Of a DNA stretch of 39,708 nucleotides, positions 16,047-23,981 are shown one piece after another. The translations under genes and the position numbers were made by a program. Origin of the DNA: an uncultured Bacilli bacterium. GTDB taxonomy: Bacteria; Bacillota_I; Bacilli_A; RF39; UBA660. The stretch lies in assembly GCA_944332295.1 (NCBI GenBank), contig CALVJR010000009.1, positions 1 through 39,708 on the forward strand. The letters run 5' to 3'. Position 1 is the stretch's first letter; each line of letters starts with the position of its first letter. Below the pieces are notes generated by a model, which made no database searches, was not told the DNA's origin, and was given only the letters and a program-made list of their open reading frames with translations.

Positions 16047-16946
16047 ATGAAGAAGCTAGATAATAATATATATTCTTGTGATATTTCTGATATTGATAGC
16101 TTATTTCAAGAACGGGATTGTGATTGTAATAAAGGTGATTTTGGTAAAGCAGGTATTTATGGCGGGAGTGTAGAGTATTCTGGCGCTTTAAAGCTTGCTT
16201 CTTTATCATTAGCAGCTTTAAGAAGTGGAAGTGGTATTAGTAAGATACTTGTTAGTGAGAGCTTGCTACCTTTATTAGGGCCTAATATCTTGGAACAAAC
16301 GTTAGTAGTTTTACCAGATTATGAGGATTGTCAATTTAGAGAGAAGTTATATGATTCTATTTCTGATTTAAATTCTTTGGCTTTTGGTATGGGACTTGGA
16401 AATGATTGTCATTTGGTGGAAGTTTTAGAGTTTCTTATTCAAAATTATACTGGTAATTTAATTATTGATGCGGACGGGTTAAATACTTTGTCTAAAATGA
16501 AGTTAGATATTTTAAAGGATAAAAAATGTAATATTATTCTTACTCCTCATGTAAAAGAGTTTTCTAGACTTTGTGGTAGAAAGGTAGAGGAGATAAAAGA
16601 TGATTCTTTGCATTTTGTTTTAAAGTTTGCTAAAGAATATCAAGTGATAGTATTATTAAAGGGTCATACTACTACTATTTCTGATGGATGGAATACTTAT
16701 TTTGTTACTACTGGATGTTCTGGTATGGCAACTGCTGGTAGTGGAGATGTATTATCTGGTATTCTTGCGGGTATGCTTGCTTATCATAATTTTACTATCA
16801 AAACGATTGCTGCTTCCGTATTTCTACATGGTATTGCAGGATGTTTGGCAGAAGAGAGAAATACAGATATTTCTATGATAGCGAGTGATACAATTTCTTA
16901 TATAGGTGAAGCAATTAAAATGATTCGGAATCATAAAACTAAATAG
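16047..16946 (+). CDS. nnrD: ADP-dependent NAD(P)H-hydrate dehydratase
   Basis: Repairs damaged, hydrated NAD(P)H at the expense of ADP. The 299 residues are the dehydratase (CARKD, ribokinase-like) domain alone; the epimerase domain fused in many bacteria is absent. Visible: GDFGKAGIYGGSVEYSGAL, IIDADGLNTL, ILTPHVKEFSRL, VLLKGHTT, and the nucleotide and catalytic loop CSGMATAGSGDVLSGILAG. The ATG at 16047 is preferred over 16038 because GGTGAT then stands at a normal distance. It follows the VanW gene by 22 bp and is probably cotranscribed. Confidence 0.92.
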   Translation: MKKLDNNIYSCDISDIDSLFQERDCDCNKGDFGKAGIYGGSVEYSGALKLASLSLAALRSGSGISKILVSESLLPLLGPNILEQTLVVLPDYEDCQFREKLYDSISDLNSLAFGMGLGNDCHLVEVLEFLIQNYTGNLIIDADGLNTLSKMKLDILKDKKCNIILTPHVKEFSRLCGRKVEEIKDDSLHFVLKFAKEYQVIVLLKGHTTTISDGWNTYFVTTGCSGMATAGSGDVLSGILAGMLAYHNFTIKTIAASVFLHGIAGCLAEERNTDISMIASDTISYIGEAIKMIRNHKTK

Positions 16947-16988
16947 CTTTTCTGTTCCTTTTATGATATCATTATGTAGGGTGATAAC

Positions 16989-17456
16989 GTGATAAAAAAA
17001 GTTTTAAAGGGCATTTTAGTTATTGTGTGTATGATTACTATCTTTTATTTTTCATCTGATAATGGAGAGGAATCTAGTTATAAAAGTGATAGTGTTATTT
17101 TAAGTGTATCTTCTTTTTTTGGCGTTGATCATTTATCGAAACAGGAAAGAAATGATTTGATTGATACCTTTGTAGTGCCTGTTAGAAAAACAGCACACTT
17201 TACTATTTATTTTATATTAGGTATTACTTTTATTAGTTTTTTGAGAGAATTTTCTATTCCTGTTAAAAAGTTATTATTACTTTCTATTTTTTTAGCATTT
17301 CTTTATGCTTGTAGTGATGAGATACATCAGTTATTTATTTCAGGACGTACTGGTAAAGTTTTAGATGTTTTTATTGATACTTTAGGTGCTAGTTCGGGAG
17401 TTTTTCTTTACTATTTATTATTTCGAAAAAAATTAAAGGAGGTGCGATATGAGTAA
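16989..17456 (+). CDS. VanZ family membrane protein
   Basis: 155 residues with about four membrane segments. The VanZ pattern is present: FYFSSDNGEES after the first helix, RKTAHFTIYFILG, SDEIHQLFISGRTGKVLDV and DTLGASSG. VanZ members can give low teicoplanin resistance in enterococci, but most are housekeeping envelope proteins of unknown activity. Start is GTG at 16989 with GGGTGAT ahead; TATGAT (16962-16967) may be its -10. It overlaps the flippase gene by 8 bp, so the two are likely coupled. Confidence 0.88.
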   Translation: MIKKVLKGILVIVCMITIFYFSSDNGEESSYKSDSVILSVSSFFGVDHLSKQERNDLIDTFVVPVRKTAHFTIYFILGITFISFLREFSIPVKKLLLLSIFLAFLYACSDEIHQLFISGRTGKVLDVFIDTLGASSGVFLYYLLFRKKLKEVRYE

Positions 17457-18867
17457 AAAGAAAGAGCTTGCTAAAAATACGATTATTATATTTTTAGGTA
17501 AGGTATGTACACAGTTGATATCCTTTTTACTATTACCGTTATATACTAGTTATTTACTTACAGAAGAGTATGGTTTAGTTGATTTAGTTACTACTTATGT
17601 TACTTTGATTGTTCCAATTATTACGATGGAACTTGAGATGAGTGTTTTCAGGTATTTAGTAGATTGTAGAAAAGATAAGAATGCAACAAAGAAGGTTTTT
17701 AGTAATGATTTTATTATTTTACTTTCTTCTTTAGCTATTTTTGTTGTTCTTTATTTAGTTGTTACTTGTTTCTTTCAGTTTGATTACCGTTATCTTATTT
17801 TAATTGATATTGTTATTTGTACTTTTTCAGGTAATTTTTTACAGATTGCTCGTGGAGTAGGTAGAACGCTGGATTATGCTATTAGTTGTATTATTACTGG
17901 TGTAAGTACAATTTTACTTAATATTTTGTTGATTGTTGTATTTAGACTTGGAGCTTTTGGTATGATTACTTCTATTGCTGTTGCGAATGGTCTTGGAGCT
18001 TTATATTTATTTATTCGCCTTAAGATGTGGCAATATATTGATTTTCGTAAAAAAGATAAGAAGTTGATTAAAGAAATGTATCAATACTCTATTCCGCTGG
18101 TTCCTAATGGAATTAGTTGGTGGATTGTTAATGTATCTGATAGAACAATTATTACTGCAGTTATTGGTACTGCTGCCAATGGAATTTATGCAGTTAGTAA
18201 TAAGTTTCCTACAATTTTATCTAGTTTGCTTGGAATTTTTAATTTATCTTGGAGTGAGTCTGCAGCCTTACATATTGATAGTCCGGACCGAGATGAGTTT
18301 TTCTCTGATATTTCTAATACTGTTACTAAATTGTTTACTTGTCTTGGTGTTGGTATGATTGCTTGTATGCCATTTGTATTTCCATTTTTAGTTAATAAAA
18401 GTTATAATGATGCTTATTACTATATTCCAATATTAGTACTAGGAGCTGTTTTTAATGTTGTTGTCTGTTTGTATAATGCTGTCTATATTGCGAAAAAGAT
18501 GACAAAACAAGTAGCGCTTACTTCTATTATTGGAGCAGTGATTAATATTGTTGTAAATATTGGTCTTATTCATTTTATTGGCCTTTATGCTGCGGCTATT
18601 TCTACTGCAGTTGCTTACTTTGTTATGATGGTCTATCGCCATTTTGATTTAAAGAAGTATATGAATATTACTTATGAAAAAGGATTATTTATTAAAACAA
18701 TTTTAATTTTTATTTTTGCCATTGTTATTTACTATCAACGTAATCTATATTTAGATATTTTAAGTTTAGTAGTAGTAGTTATTTATTCTTTCTTGATGAA
18801 TAAAGACTTTTTACTGGCTAGCTGGAATACAGTTATGAGAAAATTCTTTAAGAGAAAGGCTCATTGA
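17449..18867 (+). CDS. Wzx-like polysaccharide flippase (MOP superfamily)
   Basis: 472 residues with about 12-14 hydrophobic helices. The start (ELAKNTIIIFLGKVCTQLISF, then LPLYTSYLLTEEYGLVDLV) is typical of polysaccharide biosynthesis/Wzx transporters, which flip polyprenyl-linked oligosaccharides across the membrane. Other marks are QYSIPLVPNGISWWIVNVSDR and the later ISTAVAYFVMM. A strong AAAGGAGGTG site lies inside vanZ. It could supply lipid-linked sugars for the GT-C-like paralogs upstream in the window; that link is inference. Confidence 0.88.
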   Translation: MSKKKELAKNTIIIFLGKVCTQLISFLLLPLYTSYLLTEEYGLVDLVTTYVTLIVPIITMELEMSVFRYLVDCRKDKNATKKVFSNDFIILLSSLAIFVVLYLVVTCFFQFDYRYLILIDIVICTFSGNFLQIARGVGRTLDYAISCIITGVSTILLNILLIVVFRLGAFGMITSIAVANGLGALYLFIRLKMWQYIDFRKKDKKLIKEMYQYSIPLVPNGISWWIVNVSDRTIITAVIGTAANGIYAVSNKFPTILSSLLGIFNLSWSESAALHIDSPDRDEFFSDISNTVTKLFTCLGVGMIACMPFVFPFLVNKSYNDAYYYIPILVLGAVFNVVVCLYNAVYIAKKMTKQVALTSIIGAVINIVVNIGLIHFIGLYAAAISTAVAYFVMMVYRHFDLKKYMNITYEKGLFIKTILIFIFAIVIYYQRNLYLDILSLVVVVIYSFLMNKDFLLASWNTVMRKFFKRKAH

Positions 18868-18892
18868 TTTTTCTTTTGTTTTGTGATATAAT
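18864..18892 (+). promoter_or_regulatory. Promoter of the 162-residue protein gene
   Basis: TTGATT (18864-18869), 17 bp, TATAAT (18887-18892) with an extended TGa. The -35 overlaps the flippase stop codon. Confidence 0.75.
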
Positions 18893-18921
18893 TAGCACAT
18901 ATTAATTTATGGGGGAAGGTT

Positions 18922-19410
18922 ATGGATATAAAAGAGAAAACGGGAACTTTGGAAGAAAAAATAAGGTATAGTCAATTTATTATGGAAGAATATTCTAGAG
19001 AAATAATAGCTGTTGATGCCGAACAAGAAACTTTATCTTCACAGCAACATTTGTTTGACTCTTATGAAACACTTTTAGAAAGAACTGGTCAAATTAGTTT
19101 GATTTCAGATGCTATATTTATTGGATTGTTTATGGCAGTAAAAACTATTAAAGATCCTAATTTAGCTGTGACAGCATTGCAAATAGGGATTGCATCTTGT
19201 GTAGGGCTGGTATCTGGATATACGCTACTTAAATCTTCTTTTGTTTCACCACAAAGAATTGAAAAGGCTATGGGAGATTTGAGTGAGTTTGAGATGAAAT
19301 TATATAATAATCGTGAGCGTTATAAAGGACTTACTAGTGCTTATTATGATTTGCAAAATCAAAATAATAGTTTAGATATTACCAACGAGAATAAACTTAA
19401 AAGAAGATAA
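18922..19410 (+). CDS. Small membrane protein with flanking coiled coils, unknown
   Basis: I do not recognise a family. The 162 residues have a charged, Gln/Glu-rich helical start (about 1-58), two hydrophobic segments (about 60-76 and 84-104), and a second charged helical stretch (about 112-162). This is the shape of a two-helix hairpin membrane protein with cytosolic coiled coils. It has its own strong promoter and a GGGGGAAGG ribosome binding site, and precedes the SigK-like gene by about 50 bp. Confidence 0.65.
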   Translation: MDIKEKTGTLEEKIRYSQFIMEEYSREIIAVDAEQETLSSQQHLFDSYETLLERTGQISLISDAIFIGLFMAVKTIKDPNLAVTALQIGIASCVGLVSGYTLLKSSFVSPQRIEKAMGDLSEFEMKLYNNRERYKGLTSAYYDLQNQNNSLDITNENKLKRR

Positions 19411-19459
19411 AAACTTTATAATTCGACAAATAAAAACATATAATTCATTAGGTGATTAT

Positions 19460-20158
19460 ATGTTTTTTCAATTATTTTCTATGTTAAAAGATTTATTTTG
19501 TTTTACAGGATCTTATTCTAATGAAGTTTTTCCTGAACCACTTACTCCTAAGGAGGAAGAAGAGTATATTTTAAAAAAAGAGCAAGGGGATGTAAATGCT
19601 CGTAATCAATTAATAGAACATAATTTAAGATTAGTTGCTCATATTGTTAAAAAGTTTGATCCTAAGGTTAGTGATGCAGATGATTTGATTAGTATTGGTA
19701 CAATAGGGTTAATTAAGGGCGTTGATAGTTTTTCTAGTAAAAAAGGTGTTAAGATTACTACTTATTGTGCTAGATGTATTGAAAATGAAATTTTAATGTA
19801 TTTTCGTAGTAATAATAAATATAGTAAAGATATTTCTATTAATGAAGCTGTAGGTTTTGATAAAGACGGAAATGAGATTGCGATACAAGATGTATTAAAG
19901 AGTCCTAAGCCAGATTTTGTTGAAGATATTAATATTAAAGATAATATTATTTTATTAAAAAAATATATGAAAGTATTACTTCCTAGAGAAAGAGAAATTT
20001 TAGTTCGTAGATATGGTTTGGGAAACCAAGATGAAGAGACACAGAAGGAGATTGCTAAAAAACTTCATATTTCTAGAAGCTATGTTTCTAGAATAGAAAA
20101 ACGTGCTCTTACAAAGATTTTAAGAGAATTTATTAAAGATCAAAAGTATGAATCTTGA
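19460..20158 (+). CDS. sigK: SigK-like RNA polymerase sigma factor
   Basis: 232 residues. The sequence is closest to sporulation SigK/SigE: FPEPLTPKEEEEY, IEHNLRLVAHIVKKFDPK, DDLISIGTIGLIKGVDSF, TYCARCIENEILMYFRS, then region 4 with LPREREILVRRYGLG and the recognition helix ISRSYVSRIEKRALTKI. The first about 17 residues (MFFQLFSMLKDLFCFTG) are hydrophobic and align with the pro-sequence that SpoIVFB removes from pro-SigK in Bacillus. GGTGAT precedes the ATG. No spore structural gene is recognised in the window. SigE is the main alternative; general sigma-70 is unlikely because rpoD is separate. Confidence 0.85.
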   Translation: MFFQLFSMLKDLFCFTGSYSNEVFPEPLTPKEEEEYILKKEQGDVNARNQLIEHNLRLVAHIVKKFDPKVSDADDLISIGTIGLIKGVDSFSSKKGVKITTYCARCIENEILMYFRSNNKYSKDISINEAVGFDKDGNEIAIQDVLKSPKPDFVEDINIKDNIILLKKYMKVLLPREREILVRRYGLGNQDEETQKEIAKKLHISRSYVSRIEKRALTKILREFIKDQKYES

Positions 20159-20178
20159 TTATTGATGTAGAATAAAAA

Positions 20179-20207
20179 TAGACGTATCTTTTTAGATGTA
20201 GTATAAT
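20179..20207 (+). promoter_or_regulatory. Promoter of the polysaccharide deacetylase gene
   Basis: TAGACG (20179-20184), 17 bp, TATAAT (20202-20207), 21 bp before the start codon. Confidence 0.6.
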
Positions 20208-20228
20208 AGTAATAGTGAGCGTGGTTAT

Positions 20229-21731
20229 ATGAATAGAAGAAATTATCGTAGATATCATAGAAATTATCATAGATATCGTTATAATCGTTATTATAAACTT
20301 TATCAAAAAGTCAATGCATTACAAAGAAAAAGATTAGCTGATTATTCTATGCGAAAAATTACGGAGTGTACTTTGTTTTTAGTACTTGGTATTTGTCTTT
20401 TATTTTTGTATCATATGTTAGTTTTTCCAAGAATTGATTTAGAGGGCTCTAAGGTTATTGAAGTTGAATATCAGAGTAAATATAAAGAACCTGGATTTGC
20501 TTCTAGTTACTTTGGAGAAAATCTTAGTCCTATGGTAAAAGTTAAAGGGAAAGTTGATACGTCTAAGATAGGAGAATATCCTATTACTTATCAAGTTACT
20601 TATCGTGGTTTTTCTACTACGAAAACGAGAATTGTTAAAGTAGTGGATTCTAGTTATCCAGAAATCACTTTTACGACGGATGCTAAAAAATTGTATTTAT
20701 GTCCAGATAGTAAGTATTTGTATGATGATTATAAAGCGGTTGATAATTATGATGGTGATATTACAGATAAAGTGAAAGTTACACAAAGTGGCAAAAAACT
20801 TACCTATGTTGTTTCTGATACTTTTGGTAATAAGACTGTTGTAGAACGAGATGTTTTTTATAAAGATGTTTTAGGACCTACGTTAGAACTTGATGGAGGA
20901 GATGTTACTACTTTAGCTGTTGGTGATACGTTTACTGATTCTACTTATCAAGTTAGTGATAATTGTGATAAAAATGTTAAAGTAGAAGTTAGTGGAGATA
21001 TTGATACTAGTAAAGCTGGTACTTATGAAAGGGTTTATACAGCTACTGATTCTTCTTCTAACACTACTAAAAAGGTACAAAAAGTAATGGTTTTTGAGCC
21101 TAGTAAACAGGGTGTTATTTATCTTACTTTTGATGATGGTCCTAGAAGTGGTACTACAGATATTATTTTAAATATTTTGAAAGAAGAAAATGTAAAAGCT
21201 ACTTTTTTTGTTACAAATAGTGGACCAGATGATTTGATTAAGCGTGCTTATGATGAAGGTCATGCCATTGGACTTCATACCGCCAGTCATGATTATTCGG
21301 TTGTTTATGCATCAGGAGATTCGTATTTTAATGATTTAGCTTTAGTTTCAGAGAGAGTAAAAAGAATTACTGGGGAAGAATCTAAGATTATTCGTTTTCC
21401 AGGTGGTTCTAGTAATACGATTAGTAGAAAATATTCTCCTGGTATTATGAGTTATTTGACGCAAGAAGTAGTAAAACGTGGATATCGATATTATGATTGG
21501 AATATTGATTCTAGAGATGCTGAAGGTGGAAGATTTAATGCAGATGAGATTACGAAGTTTGTTACGTCAAAATTATCTCATGATAAAGTAAATATGGTAC
21601 TTATGCATGATATTAAAGTTACAACTATGGAAGCATTACGAAATATTATTCGGTATGGTAAGGAGAATGGTTATGTCTTTGATAAGATAGGTCCTTATAC
21701 CGATATGGTTATGCAACATGTAAATAATTAG
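20229..21731 (+). CDS. Membrane-anchored polysaccharide deacetylase with Ig-like domains
   Basis: 500 residues. A cytosolic start extremely rich in Arg, Tyr, His and Asn (1-25) is followed by a membrane helix at about 46-66, about three DUF5011/Ig-like beta modules (about 70-290, the later two with DxxxPTLEL and DNCDKNVKV marks), and a C-terminal NodB domain. All five NodB motifs are present: TFDDGP (near 302), the metal histidines HTASH, RFPGGSSNT, YYDWNIDSRDA and VLMHDI, so it should be active. Likely substrate is peptidoglycan GlcNAc, as in PgdA, changing lysozyme sensitivity. The ribosome binding site is weak. Confidence 0.9.
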   Translation: MNRRNYRRYHRNYHRYRYNRYYKLYQKVNALQRKRLADYSMRKITECTLFLVLGICLLFLYHMLVFPRIDLEGSKVIEVEYQSKYKEPGFASSYFGENLSPMVKVKGKVDTSKIGEYPITYQVTYRGFSTTKTRIVKVVDSSYPEITFTTDAKKLYLCPDSKYLYDDYKAVDNYDGDITDKVKVTQSGKKLTYVVSDTFGNKTVVERDVFYKDVLGPTLELDGGDVTTLAVGDTFTDSTYQVSDNCDKNVKVEVSGDIDTSKAGTYERVYTATDSSSNTTKKVQKVMVFEPSKQGVIYLTFDDGPRSGTTDIILNILKEENVKATFFVTNSGPDDLIKRAYDEGHAIGLHTASHDYSVVYASGDSYFNDLALVSERVKRITGEESKIIRFPGGSSNTISRKYSPGIMSYLTQEVVKRGYRYYDWNIDSRDAEGGRFNADEITKFVTSKLSHDKVNMVLMHDIKVTTMEALRNIIRYGKENGYVFDKIGPYTDMVMQHVNN

Positions 21732-21757
21732 ACTAATTTTTATTTTTAGTGTATAAT
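21728..21757 (+). promoter_or_regulatory. Promoter of yqeG-yqeH
   Basis: TTAGAC (21728-21733), 18 bp, TATAAT (21752-21757). The -10 ends 17 bp before the yqeG ATG, giving a leader of about 10 bases. Confidence 0.55.
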
Positions 21758-21774
21758 GTTTGGTAGGTGGTAGT

Positions 21775-22293
21775 ATGGGTATGTTTAAACCATCGATGTA
21801 TCGCAAAGATATTTTCGATATTGATTATAAAAAATTAAAAGATAAAGGCATTCGTTGCCTTGTTTTTGACTTAGATAATACTTTAGGATTATTGGATCAT
21901 GAAAGATGTCCATTAAAAACTAGAAAATTAATTAAAGGTTTACAGAAGGATTTTTTAATTCTTATTGCTTCTAATAATTATATGAGAAGAATTAAACCTT
22001 ATATGGAAGATTTAGGAGTAGGAGGAGTTGCCTTTTGTATGAAACCTTCTACTAGAGGTCTTAAGAAAATTCAGAAAAATTATGGACTTAAGAAAAAGGA
22101 AATGGTTATGATAGGAGATCAGATTGTTACGGATGTACTTGCTGGAAAAAGATTTCATATTATGACAATTTTAGTTGATCCTTTAGGTAAGAAAGATTTG
22201 AAGATTACAGGACTTAACAGGTATTGGGAAGATAAAATTATTCGTAGATACGAAAAGAAAGGTGAGTTTAAAAGAGGTAATTATTATGACTAG
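21775..22293 (+). CDS. yqeG: YqeG family HAD-IIIA phosphatase
   Basis: 172 residues. HAD motif I is VFDLDNTLG (DxDxT), motif II IASNNY, motif III the Lys of MKPSTRGLKK, and motif IV GDQIVTDVLAGK, all in order. Family members are phosphatases of the YqeG/PGP type; the substrate in Bacilli is not settled. The ATG at 21775 follows AGGTGG; 21781 is an alternative. It overlaps yqeH by 8 bp, the conserved pairing found in Bacillus. Confidence 0.9.
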   Translation: MGMFKPSMYRKDIFDIDYKKLKDKGIRCLVFDLDNTLGLLDHERCPLKTRKLIKGLQKDFLILIASNNYMRRIKPYMEDLGVGGVAFCMKPSTRGLKKIQKNYGLKKKEMVMIGDQIVTDVLAGKRFHIMTILVDPLGKKDLKITGLNRYWEDKIIRRYEKKGEFKRGNYYD

Positions 22294-23296
22294 TCAAAAG
22301 AAATGTTTAGGTTGCGGTATTTTATTGCAAGATGAAAATATTTTACAAGAAGGGTATACTACTAGTTTAGAAAATGATATTTGTCAAAGATGTTTTCGTA
22401 TGAAGAATTATGGAGAATATCAAACCCTTGCGAAATCGAATGAGGAGTATTTATCTATTTTAAAAAGTGTAGGAGAGACTAAGGATTTAGTTTTATATAT
22501 TACAGATTTACTTAATGTAGATAAAGATATGGAAGAGATTCGCCGTATGATTCCTAATAAGATGATTTTGGTTTTGAATAAGAAGGATGCCCTACCTAAG
22601 TCAGTAAAAGAAGAAAAGTTAATCCAGTATTTTAAAGATATGAATTTAGGATTTGAAGAGGTTATAGTTGTTAGTGTTAATAAGAATTATAATATTGATT
22701 ATTTATTAAAAAGAATTAAATATTATCAGACTAGTAAGACTGTTTATGCGATTGGACATACGAATGCTGGAAAGAGTAGTTTGATTAATAAATTAATTAA
22801 GAATTATTCTGATAAGACACAAGAGATTACGATGTCCCCACTTCCTTCTACTACGTTAAGTACGATTACGATTGAGATTAATGATTATTTAACATTGATT
22901 GATACTCCTGGTCTTGTTGATAATGGTTCTATTTTAAATATTGTGGATGCTTCTATGGTTAAGAAAATTTCACCAGTAAAAGAGATTAAACCTAAGACTT
23001 ATCAAATTCGAAAGAATCAGTCTATTATTATTGAGGATTTTTTACGAGTAGATTATGTAGAGGGTGGAAAGAATAGTTTCACATTATATGTTGCGAATAG
23101 TTTAAAGGTAAAGAGACTTCTTAATTCTTCTAATAAGGATGATTTAAAAGATTTAAATAAAAATACTTATCAAGTAAAATATGGAGAAGATTTGGTTATT
23201 TCTGGACTTGGATTTATTAAGATGGTAGATAAATGTGAAATAGATGTTTATATTGATAAGAATGTAGATACTTTTTTAAGACGAAATATGATTTAG
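22286..23296 (+). CDS. yqeH: Ribosome-assembly GTPase YqeH (circularly permuted)
   Basis: 336 residues. GTPase for 30S subunit assembly. An N-terminal zinc finger (CLGCGILL followed by CQRCF) precedes a GTPase domain in permuted order: G4 (VLNKKDALP), G5 (VVSVNKNYN), then G1 (GHTNAGKSSLINKL), G2 region, and G3 (LIDTPGLVD). A C-terminal RNA-binding-like region follows. The ATG at 22286 lies within the end of yqeG behind AAAGAGG. Confidence 0.94.
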   Translation: MTSQKKCLGCGILLQDENILQEGYTTSLENDICQRCFRMKNYGEYQTLAKSNEEYLSILKSVGETKDLVLYITDLLNVDKDMEEIRRMIPNKMILVLNKKDALPKSVKEEKLIQYFKDMNLGFEEVIVVSVNKNYNIDYLLKRIKYYQTSKTVYAIGHTNAGKSSLINKLIKNYSDKTQEITMSPLPSTTLSTITIEINDYLTLIDTPGLVDNGSILNIVDASMVKKISPVKEIKPKTYQIRKNQSIIIEDFLRVDYVEGGKNSFTLYVANSLKVKRLLNSSNKDDLKDLNKNTYQVKYGEDLVISGLGFIKMVDKCEIDVYIDKNVDTFLRRNMI

Positions 23297-23324
23297 AAAA
23301 ATATCACTTTTGTGATGTTTTTTT
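23297..23324 (+). terminator. Terminator after yqeH
   Basis: ATCAC (23303-23307), loop TTTT, GTGAT (23312-23316), extendable through a G-U and A-T pairs to about 11 bp, then seven T. It directly follows the yqeH stop. Confidence 0.8.
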
Positions 23325-23372
23325 ATTGCTTTTTTATTGTGCTGACCTTAGAATACTAGTGAGGTGATTTTA

Positions 23373-23948
23373 GTGTTTCTTTTTCGTACAGCTTTAGAGG
23401 TGGAAGAAAAGTATGATGAGTATATTAATTCTGATTCTTCTGAAAACTCAGAGGATGCTGTAAATTGGTTGCAATTTTATATTGGAGAAATGAATGATTT
23501 TGTTGATGTTGGATTTCATGAGGTTAGAAAAGATAAAGTGGAATATGTTAAGGCTTCTTTTTTGAGCACTTTTCAAAGTATTATCTCGGGAATTACTAAT
23601 CCTCTTGCTATTAAAGCAGAGATTGAGATTATTGGGGAGCAAATTAAATTAGCTCAGACTTTTTGTTCGTTGGAAGAGGAACTTTTAGAGTGTATTAATG
23701 ATAGTAATTATCAAGAAATTTTAAAATTAGGAAGTTTTTGTTATTCTACTTATGTTGACTTAGAACAAGGTATGATTTTAAGTCAGGATGCTATTTATTA
23801 TAATATTGATGCAGGCTTGGATTTTGAGTATCATCCTTCTATGGTTTCACCTATTATAGATTCATCTTTTTTGGTTCAAGATTTTTTTAAGAATAAGATT
23901 TCAGAGATAAAAAATGTAGAAGTAGTGGAAAAAATTAAGAAAATGTGA
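23373..23948 (+). CDS. Acidic helical protein of 191 residues, unknown
   Basis: I do not recognise a family. The GTG at 23373 follows GAGGTGAT; the upstream in-frame GTG (23364) overlaps that site and is unlikely. The protein is acidic, mostly helical in pattern, without signal or membrane segment. Notable parts are an early Ser/Glu/Asp stretch (SDSSENSEDA), FYIGEMNDFVDVGF, and a C-terminal VEVVEKIKKM. The dnaG promoter overlaps its last codons, and dnaG follows at 33 bp. Confidence 0.65.
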   Translation: MFLFRTALEVEEKYDEYINSDSSENSEDAVNWLQFYIGEMNDFVDVGFHEVRKDKVEYVKASFLSTFQSIISGITNPLAIKAEIEIIGEQIKLAQTFCSLEEELLECINDSNYQEILKLGSFCYSTYVDLEQGMILSQDAIYYNIDAGLDFEYHPSMVSPIIDSSFLVQDFFKNKISEIKNVEVVEKIKKM

Positions 23949-23954
23949 TATAAT
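23926..23954 (+). promoter_or_regulatory. Promoter of dnaG-rpoD-trmK
   Basis: Weak -35 TGGAAA (23926-23931), 17 bp, perfect TATAAT (23949-23954) with extended TGa. The TGA stop of the preceding gene (23946-23948) is the TGa element itself. Confidence 0.65.
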
Positions 23955-23981
23955 TAGTAATGTTTTATAGGAGTGGTGTCA

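Noticed and set aside
14777-17456. VanW and VanZ homologs as a vancomycin resistance cluster
   Set aside because: No vanH, vanA/B ligase, vanX, or vanRS pair is present; both domains are common in Bacillota without resistance.
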